This document shows positions 49,128 to 59,288 of a stretch of DNA of 64,000 nucleotides, one piece after another. The stretch's first letter is position 1. Every line of letters starts with the position of its first letter. The translations under genes were made by a program, and so were the position numbers. This stretch comes from Toxonevra muliebris (taxonomy: Eukaryota > Arthropoda > Insecta > Diptera > Pallopteridae): positions 10,680,704-10,744,703 of the forward strand of contig OY829328.1 of NCBI GenBank assembly GCA_963691655.1, in the 5' to 3' direction. The notes beneath the pieces are model-generated. The model did no database searches and was not told the DNA's origin. It saw only the letters and a program-made list of their open reading frames with translations.

Positions 49128-50420
49128 CTTTATACAAAGTTCGAAAAAAAAGGATTAATGACCAGAGAAGAAGGAAGTTCAATATAAGGAAAAAAAAGTT
49201 TCTGAAAATGATCGTTATCGATCGGCTGTCATGTCCTCCACCTCCCATACAAATGAACAATTTAAGTGGTTGTAAAAACTGCTAAAATATTGAGACAAAA
49301 GTTTCGTCATAGTCATTGGAATTGAGACAGAAGCTGAATCTTCAAAATGGGAGTGATCGGTTTACTGTTTTTTAAAAACTCTCACAGTCTTAATATCGAA
49401 AATTATTATAAAAATTTGAATGATAGCAGATGCTGTGATTGGTGGGGATCGGTTAAATTTCACGTCTCTATATCTAAAATAATGCATCTTTCATGGAATA
49501 TGAGTTGTTTCGCAGTATATTGAAGTCAATATATATAAAATTCACAAAGAACCAGCGGGTACATCTCAATATAGGCGACCCATGCGTATTTTGGCAGTTA
49601 ACCGATTCTTCTCATATCTAATTTACCGTTAACTAACTTTTTGGCTGAAAGTCATCTTTAGAAAATATCATTGAAATTACTTCTTATATTGAAAAGCCAA
49701 GTTTGAAAGCTTGAATTTTTCTGTCTTTGAACCACTGTGTGACGTGACTAAATCAAACGGAAATACAAGTACGGGTAGCTATTTAAAGTAGGTATCTTAT
49801 ATCATGATCAGAATCGGAATTGAATTTAAAAGAAAAAAATAGAAGAAGAAAAGGTAAAAATAAATAATAAATTTCAATTAAAAATAAATAAAACGTGCCA
49901 ATGAGACACATTGAGTTAATTTATAATTATCGTATTAATAACACATTATATCAACTGCATATGTATGTGAATATCTCTATACACACATACATACATACAT
50001 ATATGCAAATACAAAGTTCAAAATGAAATGACTCAGAAAAATTTCCTTCACATATATATATAAAAAAAAAAAGCAGATATGAAAGAATAATAAAATCAAC
50101 ATAATTACCATGCATTATCGTGTATCATAGAGGGAAGTAATAGTCTCCCCACGAAACAAGTGGAAAAAGCATTTAAAAGTTCATAAATTGATTATAAGTG
50201 GAAATGATTCTCATACACGTTACATAGCGTTGCCGACAGTGTCGACAAGTTCTATCCCAAGTATCTTTTCAACAGAGCAATCCATATACGCGCGTGGTCA
50301 CAATCGGAAACTAACAGAATCCGTAATACTTGCGGTGGCGCATTGGAGTGACATACATAGTACATACATATATACCAACTAGTTTTCATATTCAGACATG
50401 TACTTATATGTATGTAAATT

Positions 50421-51007
50421 AGGGCCGGTCAAATTATTAGCGTGAAAGAAAAAAAATACAGATGACTCTAAGTAAATTTGCCCAGGAAACCATAGATTTA
50501 AAATCAATTTCGGGCCTCTGCATTTTTACATATACAATCTTAGTAAAAACATTATCCCATTAGGGACCAGCTATAACCAAAGTAAATAGGTCAAGGAAGA
50601 AACTTGAGAAAAAAATTGTTTTTGAACCTGGCTCAGGAACGGCTTAGCGACAAGGTGCCATATGGCACCGCTAGACATTACTGTGTTAAACGCATATGTT
50701 TTTTCACAAAAATCACTATATAATGGTGAAAATTGAAAATCGAAGGAAATTACCTCGGCTTGAAAGCAAACAAAAATCTGGTAATGAAGATTAAAGTTCA
50801 CTATAAAATTGTAATTTTTTTTTTCTAAGAACCTATCAATTTTCAAATTTCTAATTTTTATTTTTAATGGGTAGGTAGTAGTTATCGTTATTTTTTGTAA
50901 AAATAAATTTTAGCCTACGGTTTCTTGGGCAAATTTTCTTAGGATCATCTGTAGATTATTTTTTTTTTTACTATAAATTTTTTGGGGCAAAAACTTTGAC
51001 CCACCCT
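50421..51007. mobile_element. Non-autonomous TIR element of about 590 bp
   Basis: The left end reads AGGGCCGGTCAAA and the right end in reverse complement reads AGGGTGGGTCAAA. Further in, both arms share ACAGATGA, CTAAG, AAATTTGCCCA and GAAACC in the same order over about 95 bp. The flanks read ATT at the left and AAT at the right, so the site is TTAGGG...CCCTAA. The minus-strand frame inside (50571-50846) shows no transposase motif. Confidence 0.7.
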
Positions 51008-51877
51008 AATATTCTTACATACTCTCGTTTATGCGTTTGTCTTCATTTTCTAGATCAAGTGCAATACTTACATACAATAACAAACAAAGTTCATGAACTT
51101 GTGATTTAGTTCGATGCGGTTGAAAGAGGGGGGCGCAATCAGAGATAAATATCATTTCCTGAAATTGTTGCCATGCTCGAGTGACAAAGAAACATTTTAG
51201 CTTGCGGTTTGCAACCTTCCTTATATTTATCTGCATGATTTGTTTTCATTTATATTAATATTTTCAAAATTATTCTTTTTTATGTAAACGTCTGACGATT
51301 TGAATCAGGCGCCACTGTGTTCATTAAACTACTTATACTTTTATTTGTATGTTCGTCAGCTTCGGGTTCTCAGAGCAGCGAGCATCAGAATTCGAATTCA
51401 GATTTGGAAAGTAGAAAAGTGTTTTATTACAAACTTTTAGTTTTAGGTGACCACCGTATCTCTCTCTCTCCACTCCTGTAACCGTCACACTACTAAAAGA
51501 CTATGGCAAATGGTGTATGATTCAATTCTTTAGTTACAGTTGATTCAACTCAATAAATTCAAACTTCTCAACGTGATGAATATCTCGGAAACTATAATCT
51601 GTATTCGCTTTGGCTTTATTTCTCGCTCCACTGAACTTTTTATTTTCTTTAAAAAAACTATGATAATGAAAAGATAATGTTTTTATTTTCATATACTTAT
51701 TATCAGTCTTCTTTCATTTTCATTCTTTTCATTACTTTATTACATTTTCATATGCATCCATACCCATATGCGCCCATAATGTAATGCGCTTTTAATTCAC
51801 TATATCCCATAATGAATTACAATGTATTATGAGTGCTTACGTACTTATATATGTGCATACACTAGCCTATCCAAGAG

Positions 51878-52012
51878 GGTGATTTTGGGGTTAAAATCGC
51901 CCCTTGCCGATAAAAATTTCATAGATTTTGATCGTTGGCTATGAATGAAAAAAAAAATGTGAAAGTACGAAAACATTGAACTCCCCTTTTTAGGAAATCT
52001 CTGGATCCGCTG
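51878..52012 (-). repeat. Short dispersed repeat, copy 2 (partner at 15126-15270)
   Basis: This copy reads in the opposite direction to the one at 15.1 kb. It ends AGGAAATCTCTGGATCCGCT and includes CCCCTTGCCGATAAAAATTT near its start. The segment at 35880-35892 ends with the same GGATCCGCTAGTGTG word, so a third relative may end there. Confidence 0.55.
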
Positions 52013-52571
52013 GTGTGCACATACATAAATACGTATGTATGTATGTAGATATTTACATTATTTGTTTGTTATTTATTGTTTGTTGACATGTGCCAGCGGC
52101 ACTCTGTCTTTTTGATTGGTTGCATGCATTTGTGGTGCTGTTCTTGTGCCACAGTAGTGCGCTTACACACATACACACACACTCGGAAATAATCGCTGTC
52201 CTCATATAACGAGTATTAATTGAGTTAATGACCTTTACTGTCGTTTTCATCTTAACTTTGTTGAGGCTTTTACGGTGTATGTTGCATTTTGGAAATTTTT
52301 TCAGAGTGAGCGATTTTTACTTTATATTATGATCGTAATGTGCATGCTTTCTCGGTTGAGGTAGGTCACTCTAGAATTACTGATTATAATATTCTTTATC
52401 GGTCACCGGCTCTTTTAAAATGGATAATTTTGTAAAATGTTTGTTTAAGAATTATGTAAATATTTGATATTTAATTTGATATTAATGAAATTGTAAGGTC
52501 AAGAATTTTATTGAAGAACTCTATTTTTAAGACTTTTATTTTTTGTATTATTTTCTTATAAATAATATCTA

Positions 52572-53192
52572 GGGAGTGTACCCGGGCACCAGGTATGAGA
52601 CAGTCGATTTTTTACATCATGCAATATCAATATTGCCGATCTGACTACTATCAAACTTTTCATTTGACTTGAGTCAGTTTTTATTGTAACACCGGAGTGA
52701 ATAGATGTAATGCTTGTATCAGCTGCAAACATTGTATGTAAAAATCGATCACGAAAACTGTTTTTGATTTTTCTCAAAGTGATATATTTTTGAGTGAATG
52801 AATTGAAAAAGGTGAGTGTAATGCATTTGCATTTAATGTTTTTCGTATATTTTGCTATCCAATTTTGGATTATGCCAATATATGGTTGGAAACAATTTTT
52901 TTTTTGTTATTCCCAAAATGGCATTATTTTCTGGGTGTGAGACACAGGATATCACCGGGTATGAGACACCACTTAACTAGTGTTTTGGCCTGTTTATTTA
53001 AAGCGTGCAAACATTGCAGTAGCGATTTGGATGGAGAAGACGATGACTAAGAGGGAGATGATGAATAAAAACTACCATTTCTTTTATCTTAGCCACTGAT
53101 GGCCTTCAAAACACATAAATTTATGTTATGGAGTTCTTAATTCATATTTTCCAATTTTTAGTGGATTTTTGTAGGTGTCTGATACACGGGTA
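52572..53192. repeat. Possible element with GTACCCG ends
   Basis: GTGTACCCGGGCACC near 52575 and CACGGGTAC near 53186 are short inverted relatives. The word GGTATGAGAC or a variant occurs at both ends and inside (about 52593, 52935, 52958). An Asp/Glu-rich tail (SSDLDGEDDD) at 53021-53050 on the plus strand would suit the end of a pogo-like transposase, but no catalytic motif was found. Confidence 0.35.
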
Positions 53193-53330
53193 CAAATTTT
53201 TTTTTTTGGCCAAAATACACATCCTCAGAAAAGTAGACATAATATGTTGTGTGCCAATGGAATCACTATACTTTTTTTTGTACAAATATTGCGTATAATA
53301 TAAAACATCTGATTTGGTTTAACCAGCGAT

Positions 53331-54146
53331 CAAATCCGATTTGTTTTCTTCGACATGAGGTTTGACTACGGATTCAAAAGGTGATACTGAGCACTCCTAC
53401 ATTAATAGTTTTTCTGGGTCAGTAACTGTTTTTGATTTAAGGGTTCGTCCTGAATCAGTTTGAAAAGTTTAAAAATTAATAAAAATAGAAAAAATTATCG
53501 GATCCTTGTAAAATAAGACTTGCTTGAACCCCATTTTTTTCCTAAAACGTTACGTGATGGGAAGTTTTTGACCTCAGATTCGGGTTCAACGTGAAAAATT
53601 CTTTCGCAAAAACTCCATCTTATTAGCAAAACCCATGCAGTCTTAGAAGACAATCTTAAAATGTAATTAATTTTTTAACTCATTATTGCTCAGAGCACCA
53701 CGACTAGAAGTATCTCTTTCAATGCTGTGACTTTACGAATTTAAGGAATATAAGCCAACCTCGTCCGGGTTCCTTATCATTGAAAAAAATTAGCCTCTAC
53801 TATTTTTGGTATTTTGGGTACATCATCAGAAGTGGGAAGTAAATGAGTTAATGAAATTATGTCCCTCACGATAAAAAAAATGCACTAGAATGCATATTGA
53901 ATAATATTTATTTGAAAAAATTTAATTTGATTATTCTTGGAATTTTTTGTCACTTTTGGCCATTTTTTTGAGGTTAAGATTAAAAAAAATCGGAAAATTT
54001 TTCCTAAAATATTAATTTTATAGGGTCCATCAAATGTATCAGTGATTTAATTTATTGTATTTAAAAATCAGTTTGATAAAAATTATTTATGAATATTTTC
54101 TTCGAATGAAAACCCCCCCGAAAAAAATTTCTGGCTACGGCCCTGC
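53331..54146 (-). repeat. Dispersed repeat, copy B (inverted partner at 8377-9219)
   Basis: Reading on the minus strand from 54146 gives CAGGGCCGTAGCCAGAAATT and then follows copy A almost to its end at GATCGCT. The two copies are 45 kb apart in opposite orientation and differ by scattered changes and short indels. No coding frame remains. Confidence 0.8.
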
Positions 54147-54959
54147 TCGGGAACACTCCCTTACATATGTATATGTGCACAAAATTGTTATTTATATGAA
54201 AAAATTTTAAATTCTTTCGAAAAAAATAGTTGACAACGCTGGCCTTAAAAAGCAAAACATTTTTTATTCTTAAAGTAATCCACTCTCTGGGCTCTTCTTT
54301 TCAGAATTTGTTGGTAAAACTTTTTCCAAAAATGTTCATAAAGGCTTGGAATAATGGCACACTTTCTTCAGCAAAATGGTAGTAATAAAAAAGTAAAGGA
54401 ACCACACGAACATCAAGTGCCAGCTTGACTGCAACTGAACATTTTCGAGATTCACGTGTCAAAAACTCCCGGAAAGGGGGATACATAGAGAAGGTCGAGA
54501 GATGGCGTGAAAACCAATAACATTTAACTTTTCATTCCGAACAATTTAAAACATTAAAGTAGGACTTCCAAATAATATATACACCAAATTCAGAAAAATT
54601 AAAATTCACCTTACTTACATGTAAACCAATAATAATACAGCATATTTTCGGGATGTAATTCACCACACCTCACCTGGCAGTAAGAAAGTTAAGTTTACTT
54701 ATCTACTAAAATATATTGTTTTTTAATATAGTGATACATGTATATCTTAGCAAAACCATTCAATAAAAACACATGCTGTATTTTCCAGAAGTTTGGATAT
54801 ATACACTACTATTATACATTTATTTATTTCGTCTATGAGACTAGAGAAGTATAATATAAACAGAATTTTAAAGTTATGCTAAACTGAATTTAAAACTAGA
54901 TAATATTATTCAGGAATGTTTTGAAACAATTCCTTGGCATAGAAAATTACTCTTAATGA

Positions 54960-55156
54960 CACTGCACAACGGAATTTACCAAAAAAAAAAGCTCAAGAGT
55001 TTTGAACCAAAATAATTCGAGTATGCTGAACATGATGGCGTTTTTAGTTTTTATAGAAAAACTTAAAACGCCATCATGTTCAGCATACTCGAAATATATA
55101 AAATCTACTTTCAAAACTCTTGAGCTTTTCTTTTTGGTCAATGCCATTGTGCAGTG
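54960..55156. mobile_element. 197-bp foldback MITE
   Basis: The ends are CACTGCACAA (54960) and TTGTGCAGTG (to 55156), perfect inverted copies. The arms share AAGCTCAAGAGTTTTGAA and TTCGAGTATGCTGAACATGA in inverted order around a centre at about 55060. It has no frame. It lies at the 3' side of the reverse transcriptase fossil at 55290-56190. Confidence 0.88.
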
Positions 55157-55196
55157 TTTTTATACACATATGATTTTTTTTTAAACCATTACAAAG

Positions 55197-55285
55197 TGAG
55201 AAAAACTAAAAACGCCATTCAGCGTACTCGAATTATATAAGATCCACTTTCAAAACTCTTGAGCTTTTTTTGCCGTTGTACAGTG
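55197..55285. mobile_element. Half copy of the same MITE (right arm only)
   Basis: AACGCCATTCAGCGTACTCG, TTTCAAAACTCTTGAGCTTT and the end TTGTACAGTG (55276-55285) repeat the right arm of the element at 54960-55156, in the same direction, 40 bases further on. The matching left arm is missing. A CATGATG segment seen in the full copy is also lost. Confidence 0.75.
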
Positions 55286-55289
55286 TGAT

Positions 55290-56190
55290 TAACGGAGATG
55301 TTATTATAATTAATTAAAGCCCTTGTGATAGGTTCATTTAACTCATAATTAGATTTAAATGATTGAACATTAAATAAGTTGCAATGGCGCAAAGGTCTGC
55401 CAGGAGAGTTGAACAATCAGCATTATTGGAAATAATATCGAAAACAAACATCAAGAGATATAAGGCTTAAGAGCTGACAACGTGCATTGTATGAAGGTCT
55501 TGGCTCACTAAAATTCAATGACCAAAGAGCAAATTTTATAAAAATCTTTTGAATACATTCAAGACGATTCGAATGAATGGAATAATATGGATTCCATATA
55601 AACGCTGCGTATTCAATTTTAGAACGAACGAAATAAGTATAAAACAGCTTGAGAGTATAAGGGTCAGAAAATTCAGAACAATTACGACGGACAAAGCCAG
55701 GATAGAATAAGCCTTAGGAATAATGTAATTCAAATATAAGTCCAGAGTAAAAAAACACACCAAGGTCAAGTATTTTATCACAGTGGTCAAAGTATGTTTG
55801 TCAATATGATAAGATGATGAAAAGATATTTCGTGATTTTGAAAAAGATATATGAAAACATTTACTAATATTAAGATGCAAACGATTAACTTAAGCCTAAC
55901 AAACAAAATTATTTAAATCCAATTGAAGAACACGAAATTATTTATTTTATGAAAAATTTTTACATCATCAGCATTATTTATGAACAAAATGAAAAGCAAT
56001 GGACCTAAAATGCTACTCTGAGGAACGCCTGAAGTAGCAAAAAGTGGTTAAGATTTTTGACCATCAATAACAACGTAACATAATCGTATATGCATGGAAA
56101 CCAATTTTCTATAATTTAGAAATTAGAATACTGTGAGAAACTTTATCGAATGCTTTCGAAAAGTTAGTATAGATAGTATTCACTTAAGTT
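55290..56190 (-). pseudogene. Jockey-type LINE reverse transcriptase fossil
   Basis: On the minus strand several reverse transcriptase blocks can be read with frameshifts between them: IYTNFSKAFDKVSHSIL at about 56125-56185 (motif A; the catalytic Asp of YTDFSKAFD is Asn), GVPQSSILGPLLFILFIN near 55980-56035 (motif B), then ADDVKIFHKI, then LNISKCFHISFSKSRN near 55830-55875. The later YAFIWNP-like thumb block is near 55580-55620, where EYAAFIWNP is recoverable across a frame change. The segment between the FIN and ADD blocks has collapsed, losing about 15-20 residues. The protein is far beyond function. I assign the jockey/CR1 side of the LINE tree from these motifs. Confidence 0.75.
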
Positions 56191-56199
56191 CCAGCTGCT

Positions 56200-58100
56200 A
56201 AAGAGGAAATGCGGTATTATAGTTGTCACAAACTCATACCTTCCTGTATAACTAACGCTCGTATCTTTCTTCGGACCAAAAACTGTATATTTCTACCAAA
56301 ATTTGTTAAAAAGCATTAAATCGCTTTAAAAAATAACTGTATATTTCGTAGTATCAATTTTATACATCATCTGAATCGTCTTAGTTCTCCATTTCAATAA
56401 CTCCTTCTGTAGTTGTTGTATTGCATTTGTCCTTTGAAGAAATTTGACGAAGCGATTCCGGCTTTGTTATGGGAAATCAACGCATGGATATTTCAAGTTA
56501 CATTTGATGATCAGAATCGCCCTCAACGTTTCCACTTCTAATCGAGTTATGTCTATGCTACGTTTTGCCATTGTTCTCTCTGACGTTTTCCACAGCGATT
56601 GATAAATTTGAATTTCGAAGAGTTAAAAAATTAAATTTTATATATTTTTGTTAGTATAAACGCGGTATTTTGGTGAAAAAAGCGGTATGCGGTTTTGGAG
56701 CCTAAAAAACAGTATACTACCGCGAAAAACTTTATAGATACGAGCGTTATGTATAACTGATGTTACGGATTCGAAATTATTATGAATTTACCATACAATG
56801 GTTCGCTGCTTTAATTTTTTTAATTTTGCTTTTTGTTGGCATAGTTTTATTGAGTTAGTTTTGCATTAATTTACGTATCAATGCACTGCATAACAACAAA
56901 CGAACGCAATGAAAAATGAATTCTTGTTTCTAGGCGTAAATTCATCGCGTTGAAACAATTCTAGTCATTTTTTTTTTGCGTGTCTCAGATTTTTCCGTTC
57001 GCGAACGAAGAACGTATTCATTTTTAGTCACTCACGAGTGTAAAGTATTGTTGTTCACCGACCTGTGTGTGGTTTGTGTGTGATCGATCGCACTATACGT
57101 GAACTAACGATGTATGCGAACGAAACCAAATATTAAAACGATACACTTACACGATCGTGTATGACACCGAACAAAATTTTGTTACACACAAAATTGATAT
57201 GAAAATAAAAATATGTGTTGGTTGCTCTAAACTGTGTTTGTTTACATTTATGTACGGGATTTTTATTCAGTGTGTGTATTTTTCTGAACCCTGATTAAAA
57301 CCAAATCTTATGAGTTAAAATATATACGCATTTAAACACTAATGTTAACACATCATCGCTGGCCAGTGCCGCCACTCATTTGGGTTTTTTTTCACATAAT
57401 ATTTGTGGTTTAAAATTCGTACCAGTGCCTTGCAAAAGCCCATAAAAAAGTCATTCGCTGTACCACCTCCAAGCAAAGAGTTAAACAGTGCAAAAATTGC
57501 AACTGTGAAAAACTGAAAAAGTACCGCAACACTTGTTGCTTCACTGTGATATACCAAGGGACGAAAATGAGCAAAAACACATTTGTCTCTGTGACAAATC
57601 CTGCCAATGTGATACCATCAATTTTCTAATTTCCGTAGATTTTCGAACAAGATTAAATTATTTTATGAGCATTTCTTATTTTTCGAAAGTTGCAGCCTAA
57701 CTGCAATTGTATTTTAAACAAAGAATTGAACTAAACGTATCTTAAAATAAATACACAAAGATTACTGACGTATGAATCAACTGACACATCTGAGGATGAA
57801 GTCAGCAGGTCGCGCCTACTTTTTTAAAAATGAATCCCCATGTATATACTTGATAACGGTGCAAACAACGCGAACGCACCGATAGACACTCACTGTCTCT
57901 CTGACTGTTATTTAAATATACAAACAAAACAAATACTCGAATTTCGAAATGAATTGAAATTTGTTATAGTACACCTTTAAGATACTTCGCGGCTCATTCC
58001 TAAGACTCGTAAGCAGTAGCACACCGATGCAGCGTGCCACTGTATAAGTACATATATATGTGTGTATGCTAAATGAGAAATACAAAATCAAACAGAGTAC
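56200..58100. other. No gene recognised; possible transposon ends
   Basis: Around 56968-56986 a T-run followed by GCGTGT, and around 57258-57276 TTTTTATTCAGTGTGTG, resemble the two ends of the TIR element at 9388-9986. A short element may therefore have existed here. Minus-strand frames at 57345-57607 have no recognisable motif. Nothing else could be identified. Confidence 0.35.
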
Positions 58101-59097
58101 ACACAGCAGTCAACAACTAAAACGATAATATGTTGCAGAGACGACGGGAACAACAACCACAACAACAACATCAACATAAGCAAAGACAATGGCGCGGATG
58201 ACAATCATGACTAACTGACGAATGCAAAATCAAGCGCTCGTATTCGGGTTTCTATAGTTGCTACTGAAGTACTGAGTTGAGCTTAGCGCTTTGCTAGAGA
58301 CTGCGCCAGAGTTTATTACGATTTTAGTTGCCGGCGAAGTGAGAAGTGCTGCCAATGCACAAACATAAATATAACGGAGTGACAATAATAAATAAATAGT
58401 ATCTTTAAAAAAATATATACGAGTGTAAAATAAACCATAATTACTATAAACTCAGCCAAATAAAAAAATAGTTACTTATCATTAAAACAAATAAATAATG
58501 CACATATTTATATTCATATATGTATAAAAAAAATATATAATATACCACATCCGCAAAGGAAGCGAATGGTCAATGCGTGTGTCTGTGCGATACTTAATGC
58601 TGCCATATATATATATTTATTTACTAAATAGTACGAGTATCTACAATTGCGTATCTGTAGCACAGATATATAAATAAATTTAGACAGACGTATCGGCGTG
58701 TATATTTTTTGCTGCTGTTTGTTTAACGATTATCAAAAAAAAGTTGGTGTTGCTACTGTTGCTACTATTTCTGGTACTGCTGCTACTACTTCAAACACAA
58801 TTGCAGTAAAATATAATTGAATTAAAGTGAATGATAATTTAAAGTTTTACTAAAGGCAGAAGAAAATATTTTTAAATTGAATTTATACGGTTGAGTGTGT
58901 GCGTGTGTGTGTTAAGTTAATAAATATATAAAAAGAAAATCGAAAATCACAGTCAATTATTTAAATTGTGATACACAAATCTTCAAAAGAAATCTCAACT
59001 AAAAAAAAAAAAACCTAAAAATTATTACTACATATACAAGTATAAATTGTGATAAAATTATTTTATAAATTATATAGTACCTACTTAAAATCCAAAA
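58101..59097 (+). other. Probable 5' UTR/promoter region of the integrin gene
   Basis: The stretch upstream of the integrin start carries plus-strand CAACAACAA and CAACAACATCAAC runs (about 58150-58182) and CTGCTACTACT repeats, typical of long fly 5' UTRs. An in-frame TAA at 59086-59088 precedes the ATG. No transcription start can be fixed; TATAAGTA at about 58042 is a weak TATA candidate. Confidence 0.4.
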
Positions 59098-59288
59098 ATG
59101 GCATGCATTCACTATATAATGTTACTACAATGCATTTTTGCATACTTACAACAACATACAACAACATATGCCTTCAACTATTCACCAGAGCCGAATATTA
59201 TCATAAATGATCCTAAGGATTTGTCATTTTTCAAACAGCCTGAGCGAAGTACATACTTTGGATATAGCATAGTTATGCGACCCACAAG
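59098..59288 (+). CDS. scb: First coding exon of an integrin alpha chain, alpha-PS3 (scab)-like (partial)
   Basis: The exon runs from ATG 59098 (context AAAATGG, upstream in-frame stop) to a GTAAGA donor at 59289, giving 63 codons plus two bases. Residues 1-25 form a signal peptide (MACIHYIMLLQCIFAYLQQH..TYA). The mature start FNYSPEPN, the IINDP block and YFGYSIVMRP are the first strand of the integrin alpha beta-propeller; STYFGYS corresponds to the conserved SYFGYS/V of the family. Integrin alpha chains pair with a beta chain at the plasma membrane, bind matrix ligands and link them to the cytoskeleton. The FN..P.P..VIN.P pattern is closest, as I recall it, to the alpha-PS3/4/5 group of flies rather than alpha-PS1 or PS2. 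The choice of PS3 within that group is tentative. The next exon (expected to carry a VGAPRA block) is not seen before 64000. Confidence 0.7.

Noticed and set aside
57345..57607. Two overlapping minus-strand frames with hydrophobic segments
   Set aside because: They overlap in different frames, have no family features, and are next to possible transposon ends.
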